The translations under genes were made by a program, and so were the position numbers. From the NCBI GenBank assembly GCA_009838515.1, contig VXRL01000044.1, positions 70,814 to 134,813 on the forward strand: DNA of 64,000 nt, read 5' to 3'. The notes under the pieces were generated by a model. That model did no database searches. It was not told the DNA's origin and worked only from the letters and a program-made list of their open reading frames with translations. This document shows positions 27,755 through 36,828 of this stretch, one piece after another; the first letter of the stretch is position 1, and each line of letters begins with the position of its first letter. Source of the stretch: Terriglobia bacterium. GTDB taxonomy: Bacteria; Acidobacteriota; Terriglobia; Bryobacterales; UBA6623.

Positions 27755-28007
27755 ACCAAGTGCGTGGGTTGAGCTGCAAGGCTGAGCTTAAGGGCCCTTC
27801 GGCTCCACGAGGCTTCTGGCGACTTTCTCGGCTGTCCATGCCATCCGGCTCTTGCCGCGGCATATCAGCTCCTGCCTCCGATCCGTGACCTCAACCACGC
27901 GCCTCGAAGCGTCTCGCGCAGAACCCCAGTGGTGTTACCTCCCGCGCCCTACTTCGCGGCGATTGGATTCGTACCGGAAGTCCCTTGGGTTGATACGATG
28001 ACGAATT

Positions 28008-29219
28008 ATGCGGCGGGTTAGCCGTCGGTGTTTTCTGGCCGCCGCGACGGCGCAGAGAGCCGCCAGAGGGGTCGGCCGAGGGACGCGCCTGCAGGTCCGT
28101 TCGACCGACTTCCAAGACGGGCTGACAGGACGCGACATCACGCGCTTGACCGACCCGGCGGTCTTGCACCACCTGCCCGGGTCGAACCTCAGGTGCGTCG
28201 CGCGAAACAACGCCTTCGTACTGGTTGCCGCCGAGCACGGCGGCGTGAGGCACTTCCACCGCCTGGACTTCAAGCGCGAACGCCTGATCCAGCTCACCGA
28301 AGGAGAGGCAGTCCATCCCTACGCCGCGCACCTGCGGCGCAACGACCGCAGCTTCTACTACCTCCAAGGCAACGACCTGCTGCAGGCAGACATCCAGGGC
28401 GGCGGGCGGCGAAGGCTGTTTGCCTGCCCGGACGGCTGGGCCCTGACAGGCGATCTGGACATATCAGCAGCGGAGCGCTACGCCGCCTTGATCGAGATCG
28501 CGGAAGACCATGTCGAGCCGACGCCGGAGCGGCAATTCGCCCGCGAGCCGCATTGCCGCGTCCGCATCGTCGAGATCTCGCGCAACCCCTCCCGCAGCAA
28601 GAATTGGGTGGCAGCCGAGGAGCGCCGCTGGCTCTCGTCTCCGCGCTTCCGCCCTTGGAGGTCACAGCTGCTCTACGCCCGCGAGGGGCCTTGGCGCAGG
28701 GTTCGCCGCCGGTTGCAGCTGGTCAACCTCGACGGCAGCGGCAAGACCAGCCTCCGGCCGGCGAGGGGGGCCGAGCGCATCGGAGCATCGTATTGGGCCG
28801 CCGACGGGGGGCGCCTTCGCTTCGTGCGCTTTCCGGACGGAGACAAATGGACGGCCGGCATTCGCAGCATTCAGCCGGAAACCGGCGAGGAGACGACCGA
28901 CACCCCGTGCTCGGGTTTCGACTGGATGACCCAGAACGCGGACGGCACAGCGATTATCGGAGCGAGCCGGCGCCCTTCAGGCCCCAACATCTACGTGCTG
29001 TTCCCGCGAATGCGGCGCGAAATCACGCTATGCGAGCACCTAAGCAGCCTCACGCCGTATCCGCTGGCGGGTTCCGACAGGTCCGACCCGCACGCCGCGG
29101 CGCCGGCACCCGCGCTGGCGCCGGACAGTACGGCAGTCTACTTCTCCTCCGACTGGGAGGGGCTGCCGGCGGTGTACCGGATGCCGATCGACGACTTGGT
29201 CGAGACGATGCCGGGATGA
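28008..29219 (+). CDS. Oligogalacturonate-lyase-like beta-propeller protein, active-site residues changed
   Basis: The product is 403 residues with an N-terminal RRCFLAAATA Tat-like start. ITRLTDPAVLHHLPGSN, GGVRHFHRLDF and the terminal VYFSSDWEGLPAVYRM match the family PL22/oligogalacturonate-lyase seven-bladed propeller, also similar to TolB. In active family members GHEFW supplies a metal-binding histidine, but here the place reads GASYW, and the conserved His near LLYAREGPW is also replaced. It may therefore bind rather than cleave sugar. A TACGAT lies 8 bases before the ATG. Confidence 0.65.
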   Translation: MRRVSRRCFLAAATAQRAARGVGRGTRLQVRSTDFQDGLTGRDITRLTDPAVLHHLPGSNLRCVARNNAFVLVAAEHGGVRHFHRLDFKRERLIQLTEGEAVHPYAAHLRRNDRSFYYLQGNDLLQADIQGGGRRRLFACPDGWALTGDLDISAAERYAALIEIAEDHVEPTPERQFAREPHCRVRIVEISRNPSRSKNWVAAEERRWLSSPRFRPWRSQLLYAREGPWRRVRRRLQLVNLDGSGKTSLRPARGAERIGASYWAADGGRLRFVRFPDGDKWTAGIRSIQPETGEETTDTPCSGFDWMTQNADGTAIIGASRRPSGPNIYVLFPRMRREITLCEHLSSLTPYPLAGSDRSDPHAAAPAPALAPDSTAVYFSSDWEGLPAVYRMPIDDLVETMPG

Positions 29220-29320
29220 CAGCCGATGACAGCACGGGCCGACCGCGAGCCCGGTGGCATGCGCGGGCCGATAAGATTTGACATCCCGCACCATCCCGGA
29301 TAGGTTGGAATCTCAAGCCC

Positions 29321-30802
29321 TTGGCGACCCTAGCTCCCATCTTCCGGGAAACCGAAATCCTGCTCACCGGAGCGAACGGTTTCCTGGGCAAGGTCATCCT
29401 TGCGCTGCTGCTGGACCGCTTCCCCGAGGTGAAGCGGATCCACGTGCTGGTGCGGCCTCGCCCCGACCTGTCCTCCGCGGATCGGTTCGCGCAGGAAGTG
29501 CTCGACTCCCCGCCCCTGCAACCGCTTGTGCGGAACGCCGGCCGCGAGGCCGTCCAAGAGCGCATCAACGTCCTGTCGGGGGATGCCTCGGCACACCTCG
29601 CCGGGCTCGCGGCGGATCAGGTGGGCGAGCTCTCTGGTCGGGTTGGCCTCGTGCTCAACTGCGCGGGCTTGGTCGAGTTCTTCCCGCCGTTGGACTTGTC
29701 ACTGCAGGCGAATGTCGATTCGGTCGAGCGCCTGCTCGAGCTCTGCAGCCGGCTCGATGCCAAGCTGCTGCACGTCTCCACCTGTTATGTGGCCGGCGAA
29801 TCCGACGGCTTGGTGGAAGAGACCGAAGCGGTGCTCGGCTACTATCCGCGACGGTCGGGGCCGCAGGACACCAGCTTCAGCGCCGCCTCCGTGCTGGCAG
29901 ACTGCCGCGGGGCGGCGGCCGCGGCCGGTGATGGCCTGCAAGCGGCCGAACGCGCAAGCGCGCTCACCGAGCTAGGCCGCGTCCAAGCCGCCAAGTGGGG
30001 CTGGGTCAACACCTACACCTTCTCGAAGAGCCTCGGCGAGCAGCTACTGGCGTCACAGGACGAAGTGCCGTACGCCATCGTGCGCCCGGCCATCGTGGAG
30101 AGCGCGCTGCGCTACCCGTTCCCAGGCTGGATCGAAGGCGGTCGCACTGCCGCGCCGCTGGCACTGATGGCTCTCGGCGGCCTGCTGGACTGGCCGGCCC
30201 GACCGGATCTGAGCTTGGAGATCGTGCCGGTGGACTTGGTTGCCGCCGGAACTCTCGCCGTGGCGGGCGCGTTGCTGTCCGGAAGGTCCGAACAGGTCTA
30301 CCAGCTAGCCAGCTCGGACGTAAACCCGTATCCTTTGGCGGACCTGATCGGCCTGCTCTGCGACGAGGCGCGGGCGAACGGGAACCAAGTCAGGAAACCG
30401 CCGCTGTGGCTCGATCCGGTGCCCAGGCTGCGCTTTCTCAGCGCGGTTGAAGCCGAGCGTCGGCGCGAAATGCAGCGATCCCGCATCAAGCGCGTCCAAG
30501 GCCTGCTGGAGCGCGCCGGCCAGAGCCAGCGGGCCTCGCAACTGCGGATCTTGGAACTGCAGATGGGATTTCACGAGGAGACGTTCCGGCAATACACTCC
30601 GTTCATCCTCGATCATCGCTACGTGTTCGAAGCGGTCAACATCAGGCGGTGCTACGAGCGACTCGACGCCGCGGATCGCGACTTGCTGCCGTGGAACCCC
30701 GAAGCGGTCAATTGGCCGGAGTACTGGCGAAATTGCCAGATTCCAGGCATCCGGCAATGGGTGCAGCCGGAAGCGGTGAGACAATGGTCTTTCCAACTCT
30801 AG
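29321..30802 (+). CDS. Fatty acyl-CoA/ACP reductase-like NAD(P)-dependent enzyme (male-sterility domain)
   Basis: The product is 493 residues. It begins [16 protein letters not shown], the nucleotide-binding motif of extended SDRs, then VSTCYVAG and YTFSKSLGE (the YxxxK catalytic pair), as in the NAD_binding_4 family of acyl reductases that make fatty alcohols or aldehydes. The C-terminal part (370-493) has the helical region seen in these enzymes. It starts with TTG at 29321. Long-chain alcohols could go into wax or ether lipids, but that is inference. Confidence 0.82.
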   Translation: MATLAPIFRETEILLTGANGFLGKVILALLLDRFPEVKRIHVLVRPRPDLSSADRFAQEVLDSPPLQPLVRNAGREAVQERINVLSGDASAHLAGLAADQVGELSGRVGLVLNCAGLVEFFPPLDLSLQANVDSVERLLELCSRLDAKLLHVSTCYVAGESDGLVEETEAVLGYYPRRSGPQDTSFSAASVLADCRGAAAAAGDGLQAAERASALTELGRVQAAKWGWVNTYTFSKSLGEQLLASQDEVPYAIVRPAIVESALRYPFPGWIEGGRTAAPLALMALGGLLDWPARPDLSLEIVPVDLVAAGTLAVAGALLSGRSEQVYQLASSDVNPYPLADLIGLLCDEARANGNQVRKPPLWLDPVPRLRFLSAVEAERRREMQRSRIKRVQGLLERAGQSQRASQLRILELQMGFHEETFRQYTPFILDHRYVFEAVNIRRCYERLDAADRDLLPWNPEAVNWPEYWRNCQIPGIRQWVQPEAVRQWSFQL

Positions 30803-30830
30803 GCGTGCCACCACTGAGGAGTTACGGGCC

Positions 30831-31880
30831 ATGAGGACAGTCGACCTGCGAAGCGACACGGTCACGCGCCCCACTCAGGCGATGCGGCAGGCCATGTTCC
30901 GAGCCGATGTAGGCGACGACGTCTTCGGCGAAGACCCGACCGTGAACTTGCTCGAGCAGCGCGCGGCCGAGCTGGTGGGCAAGGAAGCGGCCCTGTTCGT
31001 GCCGTCAGGCACGATGGGAAACCAAATTGCGGTGGCGGCGCATACCTCGCCCGGACGCGAGGTGATCTGCGAGGAGCACTCGCACGTGGTGCTGTACGAA
31101 ATGGGCACTCTGGCGCGCTTCTCCGGGTGCTTGGCGCGCGCGGTGCCCACGAGCGACGGGATCCTCGACTGGCCCGCGATCAGCTCGCGTCTGCGGGCGC
31201 CGTCCGACCACTTCCGCGGAACCGGGCTGATCAGCTTGGAGAACACGCACAATTACGCTGGCGGGCGCGTCTACCCAATGGAGACACTGCGCTCTATCCG
31301 GGCTGAAGCGCTAGCCGCCGAAGTGCCAGTCCACATGGACGGAGCGCGCGTGTTTCACGCGGCTGCGGCGCTCGGCGTCAGCCTGTCGGAAATCGCGGTC
31401 AACGTGGATTCGTTGGCTTTCTGCCTGTCCAAGGGGCTGGGCGCGCCGGTAGGCTCGCTGCTGACGGGGAGCCGGTCCTTCATCGAACAGTCACGGCTGA
31501 TGCGCAAGGCCCTGGGCGGGGGCATGCGCCAGGCGGGCGTGTTGGCCGCGGCCGGGCTGGTCGCGCTCGAGCAGAGCCCGGCCAACATCCCCGCAGCCCA
31601 CGCCGACGCCAAGTTCTTGGCCGAGTCGCTGGCGAAGGTTCCAGGCATCTCCGTCAACCCAGCCGAAGTTGAGACGAACATTGTCTTCTTCGACATCTCG
31701 CGAACCGGCCTGACGAACGGCGAGTTCACAGCCTCCTTGCGAGAGGACGGCGTGCTGGCCCTGGGCCTGGCAGCAGGCCGGATTCGGATCGTGACGCACC
31801 AAGATGTCGACCGCGCCGACTGCGAACGGGCCGTCGAGGTGATCGGCGCGACCTGTGCCGCTCCAGCGGCCCACCGTTGA
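30831..31880 (+). CDS. ltaE: Low-specificity L-threonine aldolase
   Basis: The product is 349 residues, beginning with the family signature [12 protein letters not shown] and [12 protein letters not shown]. The PLP lysine is in [13 protein letters not shown] near residue 200, and [11 protein letters not shown] precedes it. It cleaves threonine/allo-threonine into glycine and acetaldehyde. A GAGGAG lies upstream of the ATG, 28 bp after the acyl reductase, so the two may be cotranscribed. Confidence 0.95.
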   Translation: MRTVDLRSDTVTRPTQAMRQAMFRADVGDDVFGEDPTVNLLEQRAAELVGKEAALFVPSGTMGNQIAVAAHTSPGREVICEEHSHVVLYEMGTLARFSGCLARAVPTSDGILDWPAISSRLRAPSDHFRGTGLISLENTHNYAGGRVYPMETLRSIRAEALAAEVPVHMDGARVFHAAAALGVSLSEIAVNVDSLAFCLSKGLGAPVGSLLTGSRSFIEQSRLMRKALGGGMRQAGVLAAAGLVALEQSPANIPAAHADAKFLAESLAKVPGISVNPAEVETNIVFFDISRTGLTNGEFTASLREDGVLALGLAAGRIRIVTHQDVDRADCERAVEVIGATCAAPAAHR

Positions 31881-31887
31881 GTACCGC

Positions 31888-33114
31888 ATGCTGTTGTTGC
31901 GCCACGTTGCCGCCTCGCTGGTTCTGGCGACAATCTGCGGCCTGCAGGCGCAGGAGCTGTTCGACGCCTCGCCCGGAAGCCCGCTGCGCTTCCATCCCAG
32001 CGACCGCGCCGTACTGGCGGACGACAGCAACCGCAGCGATTTCGAATGCCAGGTGGTGCCGCAGTCGCCACTCCTGGGTTTCGACCTCAAGTTCACGGCC
32101 GGATATGTGGTTCGAGTGCCCGCCCGCACCGTTGGATCGGCCGGAGACAGCGTGCGCATCCTGTTCCGAGTCAAGCCTGCCGGTGCCACTCGCGCCCCGG
32201 CTGTTTACTTCCGCCAGAATTTCGACATCCCACGGGTCTCCACCGACGGCGGCACGGCCGCCTTCCCGGGCCGTTTCGTCATCGGGCCGGGGCAGTACGA
32301 GATCGATTGGCTGATGCGGAACAAGCAGGGCCGGGTCTGTTCGGCGCATTGGAGAGCCGATGCCCACATGCCCTCCCGCGCAGCGCTGCTGGCCGCGGCG
32401 GCGCCCACGAATCTGATCCGGCCCTACCGCGAGCACACCTTCGCGGACGAGCCGCCCGTGGCGCGGGCGACAGAAGCACCCGGCGGGTTGCACATCGCAC
32501 TGCTGGTCAACCTGGCGCCGCTGGACCGCGACCGTTTCAAGCTCACCGCCCATGAAATTGAGAGCCTCGTCACGATGCTCCGCACGTTGCACCGCGAGCC
32601 CAGCCTGGGGCTCTTCAGCCTGACCGCCTTCCATGCGTACAACCGGCAGTTGGTATACACAGTCGAGCGCCAGCCGCGGCTGGACTTCGCGGCCTTCGGA
32701 AGGGCCATCGAGTCCATGCCATCAGGCGTGGTCGACGTGGACGCCCTAGCGGACGAGGACGGTGACGAGCACTTCCTCTCGTCTCTGCTCAACAGTGCGT
32801 TTGACGCCGCGCGCGAGCGTCCCGACGCGGTCGTGATCATGGGGCCGAAGGTCGACCGCGATGCCGCGATCTCGCCGGAGCTGCTAAGCATCGCGGCCCG
32901 GCCCGGGGCGATCTTTCAGTTTTCCTTCAATCGCAACCCGCGCAGCTATCCGTGGCCCGGGGCGATCGAGGCGGCACTGCGGCCGCACGGGCTGGTCCAT
33001 TCCAACGTGACCCGCCCGCAGGACTTCAGCCGAGCCTTGGCCGGTTTCCTGGACGCGATGGGCGCCTCGCCCGCCGACGCACGCGCCGAAGTTGCCGGCC
33101 CTCCGGCGAACTGA
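31888..33114 (+). CDS. Secreted protein with a VWFA-like region (Acidobacteriota-type)
   Basis: The product is 408 residues with a signal peptide (about 1-19, ending LQAQ). The N-terminal half is a beta-rich domain of unknown type; the C-terminal half has LHIALLVNLAPLDRD, a long helix, and DAVVIMGPKVDRD, which looks like a divergent von Willebrand A fold lacking a clear metal-site DxSxS. Such proteins are found beside sulfatases in Acidobacteriota. The ATG at 31888 is 7 bp after the aldolase stop. Confidence 0.45.
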   Translation: MLLLRHVAASLVLATICGLQAQELFDASPGSPLRFHPSDRAVLADDSNRSDFECQVVPQSPLLGFDLKFTAGYVVRVPARTVGSAGDSVRILFRVKPAGATRAPAVYFRQNFDIPRVSTDGGTAAFPGRFVIGPGQYEIDWLMRNKQGRVCSAHWRADAHMPSRAALLAAAAPTNLIRPYREHTFADEPPVARATEAPGGLHIALLVNLAPLDRDRFKLTAHEIESLVTMLRTLHREPSLGLFSLTAFHAYNRQLVYTVERQPRLDFAAFGRAIESMPSGVVDVDALADEDGDEHFLSSLLNSAFDAARERPDAVVIMGPKVDRDAAISPELLSIAARPGAIFQFSFNRNPRSYPWPGAIEAALRPHGLVHSNVTRPQDFSRALAGFLDAMGASPADARAEVAGPPAN

Positions 33115-33131
33115 CACCCGCAGCGGCGATA

Positions 33132-34613
33132 ATGTTCGCTGTCATGCGCGTCCCACTCTGCCTGCTTGCAATCGCGACGGCCTTTCCGGCCGCGGCCCAG
33201 ACCGCATCGGAACGGCCCAACATCGTGTGGATCTTCTCCGAGGACCAGTCTGACCATTTCGGGCCGTTCCAAGCCGCCCTTGCCAAGACGCCCAACATCG
33301 ACCGGATGGCACTGGAAGGCGCGAAGTTCACGCGCGCGTTCGTGACCGCACCGGTCTGCTCTCCGTCGCGATCAGCCCTGGTCACGGGAATGTACCAGAC
33401 GACGATCGGAGCGCACAATCACCGCAGCGGAAGGGGAGATCTCAAGATCAGGCTCCCCGGCGACGTAGAACCGGTCCCGGCGATCATGCGCCGGACGGGC
33501 TACTACGTCACCAACGGCCGCTACGGCGATGACGGGACGCTCTCCAAGGGCAAGACGGACTACAACTTCGAATACGCCGCGGACCTATACGACGGCGCCG
33601 ACTGGGCGGGTCGCGCCAGCGGCCAGCCGTTCTTCGCCCAGATCCAGTTGCGCGGCGGCAAGCGTCGCAACCAGCGCACGCTGGAGCCTCTCAAGGCAGT
33701 GCAAACAAACGGCATTGACCCCAAGAAGGTCAAGCTGCCGCCCTACTACCCGGATCACCCGCAAATGCGCAAGGACTGGGCGCAGTATCTGGAGTCGATC
33801 GAGCACGTGGACTGGGAGGTCGGCAAGATCTTGGAGAGACTCGAGCGGGAGGGAGTAGCCGACAACACGGTCGTGTTCTTCCTCACCGATCACGGCGTGA
33901 GCCATGCCCGCGGCAAGCAGTTCCTGAGCGAGGAGGGCACGCGCGTGCCGTTGGTGGTGCGGGCACCGGGCAGGATCGAGCCCGGATTGGTGCGGGAAGA
34001 CTTGGTGGCTCACATCGACGTCGCCGCATCATCGCTGGCACTCGCGGGCATCGATGTCCCCGGCTGGATGGAAGGGCGGCCGCTGTTCGGCCCGCACGCC
34101 GAGCCGCGCGACTACGTTGTCTCCGCCAGAGACCGCTGCGACGAGACCGTCGACCGCATTCGCAGCGTGCGCACCGAACGATTCCGCTATATCAGAAACT
34201 TCGTGCCGGAGCGCGCGCACCTGCAGCCCAACCGCTACAAGGACGGCAAGGCGGTGATCCAGGCCCTGCACACGTTGCGGGCGGACGGGGGGCTGACGCC
34301 GGAGATCGAAGCGATGTTCTACGGCGAGCGGCCGGAGGAGGAGCTTTACGACCTGCGGGAGGACCCCTGGGAGATGCGCAATCTAGCGGGCGACGACTCG
34401 CACGCCGCGACCCTGGCCAAGCTGCGCTCCATCTTGAATGGGTGGATCGAGCACACCGGCGACCGCGGCCGAGACTTCGAAGACGCGGCCCGCTACGGCT
34501 CCGACATGGCGGTCTACCTCAAGGGGCAGCAGGGGGAGCAGGGCGAAATCCTCAAGCGCAACATTTCGGACACCGAGGCCTGGCGCGAGGCGCGCGCCAA
34601 AGCCTCCCGGTAG
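33132..34613 (+). CDS. Secreted sulfatase with CSPSR formylglycine motif
   Basis: The product is 493 residues. A signal peptide (about 1-23) is followed by RPNIVWIFSEDQSD (metal binding) and PVCSPSRSALVTGMY, whose cysteine (about residue 76) is converted to formylglycine in type I sulfatases. LTDHGVSHARGKQ and the C-terminal ELYDLREDPWEMRNLA are also typical. It removes sulfate from sulfated glycans or similar. An alternative start ATG lies at 33144. A GATAAT box overlaps the first ATG. Confidence 0.93.
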   Translation: MFAVMRVPLCLLAIATAFPAAAQTASERPNIVWIFSEDQSDHFGPFQAALAKTPNIDRMALEGAKFTRAFVTAPVCSPSRSALVTGMYQTTIGAHNHRSGRGDLKIRLPGDVEPVPAIMRRTGYYVTNGRYGDDGTLSKGKTDYNFEYAADLYDGADWAGRASGQPFFAQIQLRGGKRRNQRTLEPLKAVQTNGIDPKKVKLPPYYPDHPQMRKDWAQYLESIEHVDWEVGKILERLEREGVADNTVVFFLTDHGVSHARGKQFLSEEGTRVPLVVRAPGRIEPGLVREDLVAHIDVAASSLALAGIDVPGWMEGRPLFGPHAEPRDYVVSARDRCDETVDRIRSVRTERFRYIRNFVPERAHLQPNRYKDGKAVIQALHTLRADGGLTPEIEAMFYGERPEEELYDLREDPWEMRNLAGDDSHAATLAKLRSILNGWIEHTGDRGRDFEDAARYGSDMAVYLKGQQGEQGEILKRNISDTEAWREARAKASR

Positions 34614-34641
34614 CCGGCCGGGCCGCCTGCCGCCGTGCGGC

Positions 34642-34647
34642 TACAAT
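34642..34647 (+). promoter_or_regulatory. -10 box (TACAAT) of leaderless OsmC-like gene
   Basis: TACAAT is followed by GTGCGC and the ATG at 34654, the same geometry as at der, thiS and others. Confidence 0.5.
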
Positions 34648-34653
34648 GTGCGC

Positions 34654-35118
34654 ATGGGCGATCTCATCCACACTTCCAAGATCCGCATACACCAGGATCA
34701 GCCCCCCGAGCGCCGCGCCTACATCGAAGGCTTTGAAGAGCCGCTGGAATTCGGCGTTCACGGGGGGATCAAGCACTTCTACGGCATGGAGCCGAGGCGC
34801 GACCTGCCGGCCACGCTCGACCACATGGTCGCGGCGGTGGGCGGTTGACTGACCGGCACTCTGTCAGGGGCCCTGGCAGTCCGTAAGATTCCGAACCATC
34901 CCGATCGCGTGCAGAGCGACATCGAGGGGGACATCGAAAACGTCGACGGCGTGATGCGCATCACGCGGATCCGCGTGCACTACCGCCTCAAGATCCCAGC
35001 CGGCACCCGCGACCGCGCTCAGCGCGCGCTGGACACCCACCAGGTGAAGTGCCCGGCCGCGATGAGCGTGAAGGGTTCGATCGACATCGAAACCAGCGCG
35101 GACATCGAGGAGATCTGA
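34654..35118 (+). CDS. OsmC-like peroxiredoxin-type protein with in-frame TGA (probable selenocysteine)
   Basis: Read through one in-frame TGA (34846-34848), the frame gives a 154-residue OsmC-family protein. The first part ends LDHMVAAVGG, the TGA comes exactly where OsmC proteins have the reactive cysteine (GGCLTGTL), and the frame continues LTGTLSGALAV to the second conserved cysteine, C133 in CPAAMSVKG. OsmC reduces organic hydroperoxides with this cysteine pair. No frame change is needed, and conservation on both sides is strong. A hairpin just downstream looks like a bacterial SECIS. OsmC-like selenoproteins are known from metagenomes. A nonsense mutation is the alternative. Confidence 0.85.
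34861..34879 (+). promoter_or_regulatory. SECIS-like hairpin downstream of the in-frame TGA
   Basis: CTGTCAGG pairs with CCTGGCAG (eight pairs, one G-U) around a GGC loop. The loop begins 20 bases after the TGA and starts with G, as expected of bacterial SECIS elements. An alternative stem from the TGA itself (GACTG with CAGTC) is also possible and would exclude the first. Confidence 0.6.
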
Positions 35119-35134
35119 GCCGCCCCGCTCAAGG

Positions 35135-36025
35135 TCAGTGCTCTTTGTCGATGTCGCGGTGCTGCAGGCGCACCTGCCGGCCCGCGGCCGCGAAGCGCTT
35201 GGCCGCGGCTTCGGCGAGGTAGACCGACCGGTGTCGGCCCCCCGTACAGCCGAAGTAGATCGAGAGGTAGCTCTTGCCCTCAGCCGCATAGCGCGGCACC
35301 ACGAATTCCAGCAGGCCCATGGCCCGCTCTAGGAACTCCGCGGTCTCCGAGTACGACTCGAGAAACCGAACCACGCCGGCGTCCTTGCCGGTGAGATGCC
35401 GGCAGGCCGGCTCGTAGTTCGGATTCGGAAGGAAGCGCGCGTCCAAGACCAGGTCGCCGTCCAGCGGCGGGCCGTACTTGAAGCCGAAGCTGCCGACCGT
35501 CACCCGCAGGTCGGGATCGTCGTTCTGGCCTTGGAAGATCTCCAACACCTTGCGCCTCAGGTCATGGACGTTGAAGCGGCTGGTGTCAAGTTCGAGATCG
35601 GCCAGAACCCGGATCGGCTGCAGCAGGGCCCGTTCCGCAGCAACGCTCTCTGCAACGCTGGCACCGCCCGCCGGGTGCGGTCGGCGCGTCTCGCTGAAGC
35701 GGCGCTGCAACACCGCGTCGGCGGTTTCCAAGAACACCAGGCTAGCCGACAGCGACTTCCGGATCTCCGCGAAGGTGGCCGGAAACCGGCTCAGTCCGGT
35801 GCCCTCGCGAATGTCCACCACCAGAGCCGCCCGGCCGGAGTCCTGCACGAGAGGGCCGGCCTCCGCAAACGGCTTCATCAAATCGACCGGCAAGTTGTCG
35901 ACGGTGTAGAATCCTGCGTCCTCGAGCGCTCGCAGCACGGTCCCCTTGCCAGAGCCGCTCAGGCCGGTCACTACGACCAAGCGAGCCTGGGCAACGCGCG
36001 CGAGGCCCCCGGGCCCGCCCGCCAT
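35135..36025 (-). CDS. rapZ: RNase adapter protein RapZ
   Basis: The product is 296 residues. The P-loop VVTGLSGSGKGT is followed by AGFYTVDNLP, the VDIREG Walker B-like motif and a C-terminal CTGGRHRSVYLAE, the full RapZ/YvcJ pattern. RapZ binds nucleotide and, in enterobacteria, controls glucosamine-6-phosphate synthase through a small RNA; in other bacteria the role is less clear. It follows hpf with a 2-bp gap, as in many genomes where hpf and rapZ are neighbours. Confidence 0.95.
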   Translation of the reverse strand: MAGGPGGLARVAQARLVVVTGLSGSGKGTVLRALEDAGFYTVDNLPVDLMKPFAEAGPLVQDSGRAALVVDIREGTGLSRFPATFAEIRKSLSASLVFLETADAVLQRRFSETRRPHPAGGASVAESVAAERALLQPIRVLADLELDTSRFNVHDLRRKVLEIFQGQNDDPDLRVTVGSFGFKYGPPLDGDLVLDARFLPNPNYEPACRHLTGKDAGVVRFLESYSETAEFLERAMGLLEFVVPRYAAEGKSYLSIYFGCTGGRHRSVYLAEAAAKRFAAAGRQVRLQHRDIDKEH

Positions 36026-36027
36026 GG

Positions 36028-36597
36028 CTAGCTGCCCTCGACCAGTTCCGCGGCGCCGTCTCGACGTCGTAGCAAGACGTTGATCTTGCCGCTGCCGGCA
36101 TCCCGGTACGAGACGTAGTCCCGGTCTCCGCTCTCGAGCAGCAGGACCGCCTCGTCTTCGGTCATGGGCTTCGGTTCGACCGCTCCGGAGCGCACGATGC
36201 GCGAGGGCGCGGGAGGCGTCTCTTGTGGCGGCTCGCTGGCCAGCGCCCGCCGCATGGAGTCCGCTACGACAACCGACGGAACGTCGCGCTGCGTGCCCGG
36301 CCGGTGCGTGTCGATGATCTTGTGCTTGTTGCGCACGGCCTGCCTTTCGAGCTTGTCCAGCGCAGCGTACACAGCGGCGAAAGTGGTGCTGCCCGTGCCG
36401 GCCACGACCAACGTGTGGCGCAGGGCGCGCAGCATGACTTCTGCCTCGCAGAGATGGCGCTGCTGCGACAGCCTTACGTGGGTCTCGAGATCGTTGCGCC
36501 GGGTCAAGATCCGCTGGATCTTGGCCAACTTGCGCTCGACTTTTGCGCGCTCGCGCTCGGTCAGGTCCGCCTTGCGGCCCGAGTACTCAATTCTCAT
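36028..36597 (-). CDS. hpf: Ribosome hibernation promoting factor, long form
   Basis: The product is 189 residues. The N-terminal S30AE domain (MRIEYSGRKADLTE, ETHVRLSQQRH) binds the ribosome, and the C-terminal domain (VEPKPMTEDEAVLLLES, INVLLRRRDG) mediates dimerisation into 100S particles, which marks it as the long form. A GGAGGGG ribosome binding site precedes the ATG. Confidence 0.95.
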   Translation of the reverse strand: MRIEYSGRKADLTERERAKVERKLAKIQRILTRRNDLETHVRLSQQRHLCEAEVMLRALRHTLVVAGTGSTTFAAVYAALDKLERQAVRNKHKIIDTHRPGTQRDVPSVVVADSMRRALASEPPQETPPAPSRIVRSGAVEPKPMTEDEAVLLLESGDRDYVSYRDAGSGKINVLLRRRDGAAELVEGS

Positions 36598-36828
36598 CTC
36601 GCACCCCTCCCCGCCCGGCCTGCATCGGCGGCGAATCCCGGCCGCAACCGCAGCAGCCCGGTGTCACGGCCCTCGCCGATCGGGCGGATCCTAGGTTCAA
36701 GTTGGGTTGAACGTGACGGATGACGCATCGGACTTAGAGTATAGCAGCGTACTAACTTTCCTATTACTAACGAGTTACGGGCTAGGACAGCGCTCGCCGG
36801 ATGTTGGCGGGCACAGGCCGGTGGTAGG

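Noticed and set aside
28028..29281. 417-codon overlapping frame within the oligogalacturonate-lyase-like gene
   Set aside because: Arginine/alanine/proline-rich composition and no similarity; the other frame shows the propeller family motifs.
34654..35118. Two separate small proteins (64 and 69 residues) either side of 34846
   Set aside because: They are the two halves of one OsmC protein in the same frame, broken only by a TGA at the reactive cysteine.
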